This document shows positions 17,439 to 26,723 of a stretch of 48,727 nucleotides of DNA, one piece after another. The stretch is taken from NCBI GenBank assembly GCA_945921355.1, contig CAMEKM010000008.1, forward strand, positions 1 to 48,727, given 5' to 3'. The stretch is from an uncultured Bacteroidales bacterium. GTDB lineage: Bacteria > Bacteroidota > Bacteroidia > Bacteroidales > Paludibacteraceae. The notes under the pieces were generated by a model that ran no database searches, had not been told where the DNA came from, and worked only from the letters and a program-made list of their open reading frames with translations. Every line of letters starts with the position of its first letter. Within the stretch, counting starts at the first letter, position 1. Made by a program: the position numbers and the translations under genes.

Positions 17439-19760
17439 ATGAAAAGAATTTTACTCTCTTTGATTTCTCTCTTGTGTATAGCGTCTATGTATGCTATATC
17501 GTTAAATGGTAAGGAGTACACGATTGATACCCTCTCCATGTATCCTGTAGGTCCTGGTACTACATTCTACGAGCTTCGCATGCTCCGCGTTGATGCCGTA
17601 AGTCGTTTGGACTGCTGGCTTCTTGCTGTAGATACCCGCGATCCTTATGTGTCTGTCGAGCAAGTATTGGGTACTGGTAAAATCTGTGGCACAGAGACTC
17701 CTACTAAGATGGCAACTCGTAGTACAACAGACAGTAAAATCTTCTTTGCTGGTGCTAATGGCGACTTCTTTACCACGCAAGATGATCAATCAACAGAAGC
17801 ATATAATGAGGTGGGTATGCCGGTTAGTACCACTATTGTGAATAACGAGTATGCACATACTCCTATTGCTAATCGTACCAAACGCCGTCTTGGCGCGATT
17901 GATGCAGATGGCAAAGGTTTGACTGCTGTGACACATACAATTGCCATGAATCTTGTATTGGCGGATACGACTCTTGAAATCAAACATGCTAACTATCTCC
18001 GTAAGGATAACGAGTTGGTACTTTATAATATTCATAATGGTACTACCACTGCTACCAATGCTTATGGTACAGAGGTCCAAATCCAATTGCTAGATGGCGA
18101 GAAATGGCAAACTTCTGGTACTATGAAAGCCAAAGTAACCAAGGTGGAAGACCAAGTGGGCTCTATGGCTTTGGATAAGTCACACGCAGTACTTTCTGGT
18201 CATGGTACAATGGCAACAGAGTTGAACAAACTCAAAGTGGGTGATGAGATCACGCTTGATTTTGAAATTAAGTTTGAGGGCGAAACCGTTAACATAGCTC
18301 AAGCTATTGGTAGTGATAATTATACCCAAATCCTTGTGAATGGTAAGGTTGCGCAAGAGGGTTTTTGGGACGAATTACACCCACGTACAGGTTTTGGTGT
18401 TTCACTAACCCGCGATACAGTCTTTATGTTGGTGGTTGATGGACGTAGTGCCATCAGTGCAGGTTGTACCACCAAGGTCCTTGCCGAAATCCTTCAACAT
18501 TATGGTGCATACAATGCGGTTAACTGGGATGGTGGCGGTAGTTCTTGCCTCTATGTGCGTCCTTATGGCCAAATGAACAATGGTTCGGATGGTAATGAAC
18601 GTGCTTGTGCTAATGGTATGTTTGCAGTAGCTAATGTGCCAGAGACAGATAACACCATTGCTAAGATTGTGCCTTATCAACCTACATATTCGCTACCTCT
18701 TTATGGTGTGGCAGATCCTGAATTCCTCGGATATAACAAGTACGGTGTGCTCGTAAATACCAAGATGACAGATGTGAAACTCTCTTGCGCACCTGAAGTG
18801 GGTGAGATACTTGAGGATGGTCGCTTCTTGGCCACAGGTGCTAATGGTGGTAAACTGATTGCTACTTGGGGGGATGTGAAAACAGAGCTAGATATTCGCA
18901 TTGTTTCTTCTGCTCCTGTTGCTATCCGTTTGGATACCGTGATATGTGGTCCTACTCCATACAAAGTGGAGGTAGAAAGTACAGTGGGTAAAAATACGAT
19001 CGAAATATTATCAGATGCTTTGACATGGACTTCTTCCGATCCTTCTGTTGCCACAGTCGATGAGGCAGGTGTTGTGAAGGGTATTAACAATGGATATGTG
19101 ATTGTTACGGGAAAATTAGGCGATTTTACGGATCAACTAGTTGTTAAGGTAGAGCTTCCTGCAACCAATCCTTTTGTGTGGGATGACTTCCGTCAACCTG
19201 AGACATGGGAGGTTAAGAGTTCTCCTACTTCTTGGAATCCTTCTCTCATTGTACCAGAAGATGCTTCTGCTCCAGTTAATCTGAAATTCAACTATTCTGG
19301 AGGTCGTATACCTTTTATACAATTGTCTAAAGATTCACTCCTATTCTCTACTCCGAAGAAGATCCTTGTTCCTTTCACAACCGATGCAACATTTGAGAAA
19401 GCTATTGTGATGATGCGTCCTAATAATTCTAATACGACTGATCAAATCACTTTCCTCAATCCTAAAGTGGGTGAGGAAAATATTCTTGAGATTGATGTGA
19501 AAGAGCGTTTCGGGGATGATGTGGCTATTTATCCATTGCATTTCCTTTCTTTGAAGCTCGTCCCTACTTCTGCTACTCCTAAGGGCGAGCGCTATATAAC
19601 ACTCCCAGGTATTATTGAGGAATTTGATGGACCAACTACTGATCTTGAAACGGTTAAACCTTCAGACGTAAAGGCTCATGCCAAGTATATCAAGGATGGT
19701 TCTCTGTATATCCAGTCTGGCAATAAGACTTATGATGTATTGGGCGTAGAAGTACAATAA
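17439..19760 (+). CDS. NAGPA-type phosphodiester glycosidase, secreted
   Basis: A 773-residue secreted protein. Signal peptide 1-19; residues about 50-410 include the phosphodiester glycosidase (NAGPA) domain, shown by FMLVVDGRS and NWDGGGSS (Asp364). Family members cleave GlcNAc from 1-phosphodiesters; bacterial targets are mostly unknown but cell-wall polymers are candidates. A Big_2-type Ig module lies about 505-570 (TWTSSDPSVATVD...GVVKGI), then a carbohydrate-binding-like beta region and a tail (YIKDGSLYIQSGNKTYDVLG) that is the most divergent of the four related tails. First gene of its own operon, 24 bases before the amidase gene. Confidence 0.88.
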   Translation: MKRILLSLISLLCIASMYAISLNGKEYTIDTLSMYPVGPGTTFYELRMLRVDAVSRLDCWLLAVDTRDPYVSVEQVLGTGKICGTETPTKMATRSTTDSKIFFAGANGDFFTTQDDQSTEAYNEVGMPVSTTIVNNEYAHTPIANRTKRRLGAIDADGKGLTAVTHTIAMNLVLADTTLEIKHANYLRKDNELVLYNIHNGTTTATNAYGTEVQIQLLDGEKWQTSGTMKAKVTKVEDQVGSMALDKSHAVLSGHGTMATELNKLKVGDEITLDFEIKFEGETVNIAQAIGSDNYTQILVNGKVAQEGFWDELHPRTGFGVSLTRDTVFMLVVDGRSAISAGCTTKVLAEILQHYGAYNAVNWDGGGSSCLYVRPYGQMNNGSDGNERACANGMFAVANVPETDNTIAKIVPYQPTYSLPLYGVADPEFLGYNKYGVLVNTKMTDVKLSCAPEVGEILEDGRFLATGANGGKLIATWGDVKTELDIRIVSSAPVAIRLDTVICGPTPYKVEVESTVGKNTIEILSDALTWTSSDPSVATVDEAGVVKGINNGYVIVTGKLGDFTDQLVVKVELPATNPFVWDDFRQPETWEVKSSPTSWNPSLIVPEDASAPVNLKFNYSGGRIPFIQLSKDSLLFSTPKKILVPFTTDATFEKAIVMMRPNNSNTTDQITFLNPKVGEENILEIDVKERFGDDVAIYPLHFLSLKLVPTSATPKGERYITLPGIIEEFDGPTTDLETVKPSDVKAHAKYIKDGSLYIQSGNKTYDVLGVEVQ

Positions 19761-19784
19761 TGATTAAATTATAAAATAATCAAC

Positions 19785-22700
19785 ATGAAAAAAACATTTT
19801 TATTTATTCTTGGTATCTCCGTTGCCTTGGTGGGCAATGCAGAGATTCGCGTACTTAGCAATGTGAAATTGGGTGAGGGTTATTTTCCACGCTTTGCAGA
19901 CGCAGAGACAGTTACTTATCTTGCAACAGAAAATGCTGATTATGTAACTTTAGCTGATGAGTCAGCTCTCCGTGTTGATAACGAGAATTTGGATCTCAAC
20001 CTCTATCGCAATGGCGAAAAGGTTGTACTCAAACCTCATGGTGACGTTAACTACATTTGGTCTTCTTTGTCTCCAGACCAAACTATGATTCTTTTCAATA
20101 CTAAGTTCGGTACAGCAGTATGTGATCTTAATGGTAAAGAAATTATCAATGTGGGTAATGTCAATGCGCCAGTATGGTTTGGCAATGATTATATCGTAGG
20201 TATGAATGACCAACACGATGGCTATTATTTTACTTCCTCTAATATCGTTATTGCTTCTGTAGATGGTTCGGAGCGTCAAGAGTTGACTGATCCCGAAGAA
20301 ATGGGATACTATCCTGATGTAGATGCCAAATCCGGTCGCATTGTGTATCACACTGAAAAGGGACAAATTCGTTTGATGCAATTGAATCTGACTGAGGAGC
20401 CTGTTCGTACAAAATTGCCTCGCTTGCTGCAAAAACCAGATGGTACGTTGCTCAACCAAATGAAACGCCAAGCTAAGCGTGCAGCTTCTACCAATCCTGC
20501 TGACTACAAGATTTATATCAATCCTGGTCACGGAGGTTATGATTCGGATGACCGCTTGATGTATATCTATCCAATCTTTGTGGATGTTAGTAATAGTACA
20601 TTGAATGAGAAAGATGGCTATAAACGCGAGCAGAGTTTCTGGGAGAGCGTTTCTAATCTCGACAAAGGTCTTCGCCTCGATACTATCCTTCGCGATCTCG
20701 GTTTCCAAACCAAGATGTCTCGTGTTACCAATACCACTGCGGATGACCGTAGCCTTTCTGGTATTTCTGCAGAGGCAAGTACTTGGAAGGCTGACTTTAT
20801 GCTCTCGATTCACTCCAATGCGGGCAATCCAGCCAACTATATTTTGCAACTGCACTCGGGTATTACCCCAGGTGATGAATATGGATTAGAAGGGTATCCA
20901 GAAAAAGTTCCACAAGCAATTTGTGATGAAGCACGTGCTATTACCACGTTGATGGGGCAGAACCAGTATTCCAATCAAGTTAGCTGCTGGTCACGCGAAC
21001 CTAATATTGCTGGCGACAAGACATTCGCACGTAAAATTATGGGATGGAGCAATGGCTACGGAGTAATGCGTAACTTGAAAGTGCCTGGTACAATCTCTGA
21101 GGGTATGATGCATGACTATTTGCCAGAGACTTATCGTCTGATGAATATCGACTACAAGCGCCAAGAGTCTTTCCAATTCGCTAAAACATTCTACACCTAC
21201 TTCTGTGAAAAAGAGCTTCCATATGGTGCTATTGGCGGAAAAATTTACGATGTGTATCAAAAACAAGAATTTCCTAATTACAAGGCGCGCAAGGATACTC
21301 GCGATGAGTATCGTCCTATCCTCCGCGGTTTAGTAGAGCTTTGGCAAGGTGACCAACTTTTGGATACATATGTTACAGATACTCTGTATAATGGTGTATA
21401 TTATTTCTGGAATCTTCAACCTGGTATATATACAGTAAAGGCAACCCCAGCTGGTTATTATCCACAAGAACAAACTATAGAGGTGAAGAACAATGAGATT
21501 TCGTATGGTATTTTTGCTCTCTCTATGGCTCGTCAAACCCCTCCAAAGGTAATCGATTATAGTCCAAAGGTCGAGATTACGGATAGTGTACTCGTATCAA
21601 CTCAAGTTTCTATTTCTTTCAACTGGGATATGGAAACTGCAGCTACAGCTGCTGCGCTTGAGATTTCTCCTTCTGTTGAAGGTACTGTTGCATTTGAAAA
21701 TGATAACCATACCTTGCGCTTTACACCTGCTAAGCGCTTTGAACCAGGTGTAGAATATACCGTCACACTCGGAACGGGCGCATGTCATCCTGATACCGCA
21801 TATGAGAATCATCTCAAAGAACCATTTTCATTTAAATTCCGCACATCTTTGCGTGGAAATTTAGCAGTTGTACAAACCTACCCAGTAGATGGTTCAGAGA
21901 ACATTCCTGTGGATGCAGCGTTCATTGCTATCTTTGATGCTAAATTGGCTAATTCATCCAATAAATATTTCAAGGTATATGATGCAACGGGTAAGGATAT
22001 TAGTCCTGTCGCTCGTAATATCAAACTCAATGGAGCTGCTCCAGAGCCTTATGGATCTGCTAAGTTTGAACTGAAAGCAGGCACATTGCAACCGAACTCG
22101 GAGTACAAGATGGTTATCGGTGCAGAGGTTTCGGATGTGAACGGTGTGATTGTCAATGATCCAGTGACAGTAGTATTCCGTACCGGTGAAGAGGTAGAGT
22201 CTTCTTTGGCAGTATTGAATAATCTTGATACATTGTTCTTTGAAGGGGATAAAGAAACGTCTGTAGGTGTAATCTCTGTATCCACCGCACGAAACACCGC
22301 ATCTAAGTATGAGGGGTATGCGTCGAATAAATTGACATACACTTTCTCTGAACTAAACGGAGAAGCAGTGTATGTGGCAGATGATGTAACTGCAATTCAA
22401 GGTAATAGTGAATCTACTTTAGGAATGCATGTGTTTGGTGATTATACATTCAATACATTATATGCGAAGTGGGCTGTAGAGGGCGATGTCAAATATACAA
22501 AGATTTGTGATATCGACTATGCAGGTTGGCTCTACCAAGAGGCTGATATGTCAGTGCTACCTGCGGGAGTGGATTATCAGTTTATGGGCTTTAAGATAGT
22601 ACGTGGATCTTCATTCTTGTCGGAGAAGGGTGAGGTAAGTGTTGATGCTCTGCGTGTAAAATTTGAGCCATCTACCTCTTCTGATGTAGAACAGATAATT

Positions 22701-22799
22701 GTGCCAGAAGATGCTAATTGCAAGGTTATTGAAAATGGTTATCTCCATATCCTGTTTAATGGCGTGAAATACAACGCTGAGGGAAAATTGATCAAGTAA
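19785..22799 (+). CDS. Secreted multidomain N-acetylmuramoyl-L-alanine amidase
   Basis: A 1,004-residue secreted protein. Signal peptide 1-19; TolB/WD40-like propeller about 25-215; Amidase_3 catalytic domain about 243-475 with INPGHGG (zinc ligand His249), a Glu in REQSFWES (about 282), HSNAG (His343) and catalytic Glu439 in ISEGMMHDY; a CarboxypepD_reg-like domain about 510-580; Big_5/SbsA-type Ig modules about 585-690 and 695-800; a further beta-rich domain; then the tail IENGYLHILFNGVKYNAEG. The enzyme class cuts the bond between MurNAc and the stem peptide. A propeller plus amidase with a sorting-like tail is unusual for a housekeeping division amidase and suggests action on external peptidoglycan. 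A terminator follows. Confidence 0.9.
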   Translation: MKKTFLFILGISVALVGNAEIRVLSNVKLGEGYFPRFADAETVTYLATENADYVTLADESALRVDNENLDLNLYRNGEKVVLKPHGDVNYIWSSLSPDQTMILFNTKFGTAVCDLNGKEIINVGNVNAPVWFGNDYIVGMNDQHDGYYFTSSNIVIASVDGSERQELTDPEEMGYYPDVDAKSGRIVYHTEKGQIRLMQLNLTEEPVRTKLPRLLQKPDGTLLNQMKRQAKRAASTNPADYKIYINPGHGGYDSDDRLMYIYPIFVDVSNSTLNEKDGYKREQSFWESVSNLDKGLRLDTILRDLGFQTKMSRVTNTTADDRSLSGISAEASTWKADFMLSIHSNAGNPANYILQLHSGITPGDEYGLEGYPEKVPQAICDEARAITTLMGQNQYSNQVSCWSREPNIAGDKTFARKIMGWSNGYGVMRNLKVPGTISEGMMHDYLPETYRLMNIDYKRQESFQFAKTFYTYFCEKELPYGAIGGKIYDVYQKQEFPNYKARKDTRDEYRPILRGLVELWQGDQLLDTYVTDTLYNGVYYFWNLQPGIYTVKATPAGYYPQEQTIEVKNNEISYGIFALSMARQTPPKVIDYSPKVEITDSVLVSTQVSISFNWDMETAATAAALEISPSVEGTVAFENDNHTLRFTPAKRFEPGVEYTVTLGTGACHPDTAYENHLKEPFSFKFRTSLRGNLAVVQTYPVDGSENIPVDAAFIAIFDAKLANSSNKYFKVYDATGKDISPVARNIKLNGAAPEPYGSAKFELKAGTLQPNSEYKMVIGAEVSDVNGVIVNDPVTVVFRTGEEVESSLAVLNNLDTLFFEGDKETSVGVISVSTARNTASKYEGYASNKLTYTFSELNGEAVYVADDVTAIQGNSESTLGMHVFGDYTFNTLYAKWAVEGDVKYTKICDIDYAGWLYQEADMSVLPAGVDYQFMGFKIVRGSSFLSEKGEVSVDALRVKFEPSTSSDVEQIIVPEDANCKVIENGYLHILFNGVKYNAEGKLIK

Positions 22800-22824
22800 T
22801 TGCAATTTATACCTTAGATCAGAT

Positions 22825-22860
22825 AGAGAGTGCATCGGGCTTTTGGTGCACTCTCTTTTT
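22825..22860 (+). terminator. Rho-independent terminator
   Basis: Perfect 10-bp stem AGAGAGTGCA/TGCACTCTCT with a 12-base loop and a T-run. It ends the NAGPA-amidase operon. Confidence 0.92.
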
Positions 22861-22890
22861 GTGGCTTTTTATTTCTTTTTCTACAATTCT

Positions 22891-22922
22891 CTTGCGTATA
22901 TCCTTTTTTTTTTGTAACTTTG
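22891..22922 (+). promoter_or_regulatory. Promoter of the secA operon
   Basis: CTTG at 22891-22894, 20 bases, TAACTTTG at 22915-22922, followed by CAC. The ~70-base leader contains a heptad array. Confidence 0.8.
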
Positions 22923-22957
22923 CACGCTAATTTTGGGGTAGATTGTCCCAATAGATA

Positions 22958-22992
22958 TTAACTGTTAATTGTTAACTATAAACTATAAACTG
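22958..22992. repeat. Heptad array, 5 units
   Basis: Units TTAACTG, TTAATTG, TTAACTA, TAAACTA, TAAACTG directly before the secA start; it would lie in the mRNA leader. Confidence 0.85.
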
Positions 22993-22997
22993 AAAAA

Positions 22998-25900
22998 ATG
23001 GGATTTATAGAAGTAATTACCAAATTGTTTGGCAACAAGTCGCAGAAGGATATGCGTGCTGTGATGCCATATGTGGAGAAGATCAAGGCTGTATATGCTG
23101 AGATTGATGCTTTGAGTGATGATGAGTTGCGTGCTCGTAGTGCAGCGTTGATGCAAAGTCTGCAAGATGCTGTGGCACAAAACAAGGCTCGTATCACAGA
23201 GCTGAAAGCAAGCATAGAATCGTTGGAAATTGATCACCGCGAAAAAGTATATAACGAGATTGATCACCTTGAAAAAGAGGTGTTGGATATCTATGACAAA
23301 AAACTGATGGATATTCTGCCTGACGCCTTCGCCGTGGTAAAAAGTACTGCTCGCCGTTTTGCTGAGAACGAGACCGTGGTAGTGACTGCTACGCAGATGG
23401 ACCGCGATTTGGCAGCCGACACACGTTTTGATTTTGTAGAAATAGACGGCGATAAAGCCATATATCACAACTCTTGGACCGCAGGCGGAAACGAAGTGGT
23501 GTGGGATATGGTGCATTATGATGTGCAGCTGATTGGTGGTGTCGTTTTGCACGAAGGTAAGATAGCCGAGATGGCTACGGGTGAAGGTAAGACGTTGGTG
23601 GCTACATTGCCAGTCTTCCTCAATGCTTTGACACACGAGGGTGTGCACGTGGTGACAGTGAACGACTACCTCGCCAAACGTGACTCCGAGTGGATGGGGC
23701 CATTGTATATGTTCCATGGATTGACCGTGGATTGTATTGATAAACACAAACCGAACTCTGATGAGCGTCGCCGTGCGTATGCGTGCGATATTACATTTGG
23801 TACGAATAACGAGTTTGGCTTTGACTACCTCCGTGATAATATGGCAACAAGCCCAATGGACTTGGTGCAACGCGGACATAACTATGCCATCGTGGATGAG
23901 GTGGACTCGGTGTTGATTGATGATGCGCGTACTCCGTTGATTATCAGTGGACCTGTTCCAAAGGGCGAAGATCAGATGTATGATGAGTATAAGCATCGCG
24001 TTGAGCTGCTGGTGCGTACACAAAATACCTTGACCACTAAACTGCTGACCGAAGCAAAAGCTAAGATGGGCAGTGCCGATGAGAAGGAGCGTGAGGCAGG
24101 TGAGTTGGCACTCTTCCGTGCATTTAAGGGTATGCCAAAGAGCAAAGCACTCATCAAATACTTGAGTGAACCTGGAGTAAAAGTGCGCTTGCAAAAGACT
24201 GAAGAATTCTATCTGCAAGAGAACGAGAAAAATATGCATATCGCCACTGATGAACTCTATTTCGTGATTGATGAGAAGCATAAAACTATCGAACTGACCG
24301 ACAAGGGTATTGATACGCTAACGGGCAATACCGATGACCCTAAATTCTTCGTTTTGCCTGATGTGGGCAGCGAGGTGGCTGATATTGAGAAACAAAATCT
24401 CTCAGCCGAAGAAAAACAGCAGAAGAAAGACGAGGTGATGACCAACTATAGCATCAAATCCGAACGCGTTCACACGGTGCATCAGTTGTTGAAGGCATAT
24501 ACCTTGTTCGAAAAAGATGTGGATTATATCATTGATGATAACCAAGTTAAGATTGTGGATGAGCAGACAGGTCGTGTGATGGACGGTCGCCGCTGGTCGG
24601 ATGGTTTGCATCAAGCCGTGGAGGCGAAAGAGAATGTGAAGGTAGAAGCTGCTACACAAACCTTTGCTACTATCACCTTGCAAAACTATTTCCGTATGTA
24701 CCACAAGTTGGCAGGTATGACGGGTACTGCTGAGACAGAAGCTGGCGAGTTCTGGAATATTTACAAACTAGACGTTGTGGTAATTCCTACCAATCGCCCT
24801 ATCGCTCGCGAGGATATGAACGACCGCATCTACCGCACCAAACGCGAGAAATACAATGCGGTGATTGAGGAAATCGTAGAGTTGGTCGCCGCAGGTCGTC
24901 CTGTGTTGGTGGGTACTACTTCGGTGGAAATCAGTGAGTTGTTGAGCCGTATGCTCAACTTGCGCAAGATTAAACATAATGTATTGAACGCGAAATTGCA
25001 CCAACATGAGGCCAACGTGGTGGCTGAGGCAGGTCGCCCAGGCGTGGTGACTATCGCAACCAATATGGCTGGTCGTGGTACGGATATCAAGCTCACCAAA
25101 GAAGTGAAGGATGCAGGCGGTTTGGCTATCATTGGTACCGAGCGTCACGAGAGTCGTCGCGTGGACCGTCAGTTGCGTGGTCGTGCGGGTCGTCAAGGTG
25201 ACCCAGGTAGCAGTGTGTTCTATGTCAGCATGGAAGATGACCTGATGCGTATGTTCGGCTCGGATCGTTTGGCTGGGCTGATGGATAAGATGGGCTTCCA
25301 AGAGGGCGAGATGATAGAGCATAACATGATTTCGTCGTCTATCGAGCGTGCGCAAAAGAAAGTGGAGGAGAATAACTTCGGTATTCGTAAGCGCCTCATT
25401 GAGTATGATGACGTGATGAACCAACAACGTAATGTAATCTACGCGAAACGCCACCATGCCCTTATGGGTGAGCGCATAGGTGTGGATATTGCTAATATGA
25501 TTTATGATACAGCCGATGTGTTGATAGCTGAGGCACGTCAGATGTTGGATTACGAGGCACTTCAATTGGATGTGATGCAAGTGTTTGCAATGGAGGTGCC
25601 ATTTGATGAGGAGACATTCCGCGGAAGTCGTGAGAACGTCTTGGCGGATAAATTGGCAGAGGCAGCTTTGGAGGCGTTCAAACGTCGTATGGAAACATTG
25701 CAAAAGGTGGCATATCCAGTGATAAAGAAGGTGTATGAGGAACGTGGTGCGATGTATGAGAATATCTTGATTCCAATCACTGATGGCAAAAAGGTGTATA
25801 ACATAGCGGTTAACTTGAAAGCAGCATACGAGACCGAATGCCGAGAGGTGATTCGTGAGTTTGAAAAGCGTATGGTGCTCTATGTGATTGACGATGAGTG

Positions 25901-26321
25901 GAAAGACCATCTTCGCCAATTGGATGATTTGAAACAATCGGTACAAAATGCAAGTTATGAGCAGAAAGACCCATTGTTGATTTATAAACTAGAGTCGTTT
26001 AATATCTTCCGTCAGATGTTAGATGCGTTTAACCGCCGCACGATTTCGATTCTCTTCCGCGGGCAAATTCCAACTCGTGACCCTGAGGAAGTGCGCCAAG
26101 CACATGTTCAACAACGTCATGATTACTCGCGCTATCGTACACAAAAAGACGCGGTTAGTCGTGCTGCTGCGGCGAGTGGACAAGCGGCTGCCGCAGGCCG
26201 TGATACGCGTGAGATGCAACGCCCTGAGCCCTTGCGTGTAGAAAAGAAACCGCGTCCAAATGACCCATGTCCTTGTGGTTCAGGCAAGAAGTACAAACAA
26301 TGTCACGGGAGAGAGAGTTGA
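22998..26321 (+). CDS. secA: Protein translocase ATPase SecA
   Basis: A 1,107-residue SecA, the long form normal in Bacteroidota. Walker A in [14 protein letters not shown] (about residue 195), DEAD-like [15 protein letters not shown] (about 299), helicase motifs [10 protein letters not shown] and [14 protein letters not shown], and the C-terminal zinc site [13 protein letters not shown] that binds SecB or ribosomes. It drives pre-protein export through SecYEG, fitting the many exported products here. ATG 22998 lies right after the repeat array; the TGA stop lies inside the next array (26317-26344). Large frames antisense to it are shadows. Confidence 0.98.
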   Translation: MGFIEVITKLFGNKSQKDMRAVMPYVEKIKAVYAEIDALSDDELRARSAALMQSLQDAVAQNKARITELKASIESLEIDHREKVYNEIDHLEKEVLDIYDKKLMDILPDAFAVVKSTARRFAENETVVVTATQMDRDLAADTRFDFVEIDGDKAIYHNSWTAGGNEVVWDMVHYDVQLIGGVVLHEGKIAEMATGEGKTLVATLPVFLNALTHEGVHVVTVNDYLAKRDSEWMGPLYMFHGLTVDCIDKHKPNSDERRRAYACDITFGTNNEFGFDYLRDNMATSPMDLVQRGHNYAIVDEVDSVLIDDARTPLIISGPVPKGEDQMYDEYKHRVELLVRTQNTLTTKLLTEAKAKMGSADEKEREAGELALFRAFKGMPKSKALIKYLSEPGVKVRLQKTEEFYLQENEKNMHIATDELYFVIDEKHKTIELTDKGIDTLTGNTDDPKFFVLPDVGSEVADIEKQNLSAEEKQQKKDEVMTNYSIKSERVHTVHQLLKAYTLFEKDVDYIIDDNQVKIVDEQTGRVMDGRRWSDGLHQAVEAKENVKVEAATQTFATITLQNYFRMYHKLAGMTGTAETEAGEFWNIYKLDVVVIPTNRPIAREDMNDRIYRTKREKYNAVIEEIVELVAAGRPVLVGTTSVEISELLSRMLNLRKIKHNVLNAKLHQHEANVVAEAGRPGVVTIATNMAGRGTDIKLTKEVKDAGGLAIIGTERHESRRVDRQLRGRAGRQGDPGSSVFYVSMEDDLMRMFGSDRLAGLMDKMGFQEGEMIEHNMISSSIERAQKKVEENNFGIRKRLIEYDDVMNQQRNVIYAKRHHALMGERIGVDIANMIYDTADVLIAEARQMLDYEALQLDVMQVFAMEVPFDEETFRGSRENVLADKLAEAALEAFKRRMETLQKVAYPVIKKVYEERGAMYENILIPITDGKKVYNIAVNLKAAYETECREVIREFEKRMVLYVIDDEWKDHLRQLDDLKQSVQNASYEQKDPLLIYKLESFNIFRQMLDAFNRRTISILFRGQIPTRDPEEVRQAHVQQRHDYSRYRTQKDAVSRAAAASGQAAAAGRDTREMQRPEPLRVEKKPRPNDPCPCGSGKKYKQCHGRES

Positions 26322-26344
26322 CAGTTGACAGTTAACAGTTGAGG
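26317..26344. repeat. Heptad array, 4 units, left flank of the four-helix-bundle gene
   Basis: Units GTTGACA, GTTGACA, GTTAACA, GTTGAGG; the secA stop TGA is within the first unit. The same units occur in inverted orientation at 26731-26758. Confidence 0.9.
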
Positions 26345-26353
26345 TTTTTGATT

Positions 26354-26713
26354 ATGGAGAATAGGGGTGTGATATATCAAAAATCATATGCTTTTGCCAT
26401 TAGAATAGTGAAGGCATATAAATATTTGTGTCAAGAAAAAAATGAATATGTTTTATCAAAACAATTACTGCGTTCGGGTACGTCGATAGGGGCAAATTGT
26501 TCAGAAGCGAGGAATGCACAAAGTACATTGGATTTTATTAACAAACTATCAATCTCATTAAAAGAAGCAGAAGAAACCAAGTTTTGGCTTAATTTATTAC
26601 ATGATACAGACTATATAGATAATGATGTGTATAATTCAATTTATGAGGATTGTCATGAGTTGCTTAAATTACTAACATCTATAATAAAATCATCCAAAAA
26701 TAATCTAAAATAA
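26354..26713 (+). CDS. Four-helix-bundle protein (23S rRNA intervening-sequence protein family)
   Basis: A 119-residue member of the S23/IVP four-helix-bundle family, seen in LRSGTSIGANCSEARNAQS and ISLKEAEETKFWLNLL. Members were first found inside intervening sequences of 23S rRNA genes but are common as free-standing genes; function unknown, possibly nucleic-acid binding and mobile. The gene is clearly more AT-rich than secA and lgt and lies between inverted heptad arrays, both hints of insertion. Start ATG 26354 (MENRGV); the frame is open from 26339. Confidence 0.88.
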   Translation: MENRGVIYQKSYAFAIRIVKAYKYLCQEKNEYVLSKQLLRSGTSIGANCSEARNAQSTLDFINKLSISLKEAEETKFWLNLLHDTDYIDNDVYNSIYEDCHELLKLLTSIIKSSKNNLK

Positions 26714-26723
26714 GTTTTTTACT

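Noticed and set aside
19962..20855. 297-codon minus-strand frame opposite the amidase gene
   Set aside because: Shadow of a gene with clear Amidase_3 motifs; no promoter or signal of its own.
22983..25946. Long minus-strand frames antisense to secA (432 and 392 codons)
   Set aside because: Their products are rich in His, Cys and Leu with no domain, and they lie wholly opposite a well-supported secA. They follow from secA codon use.
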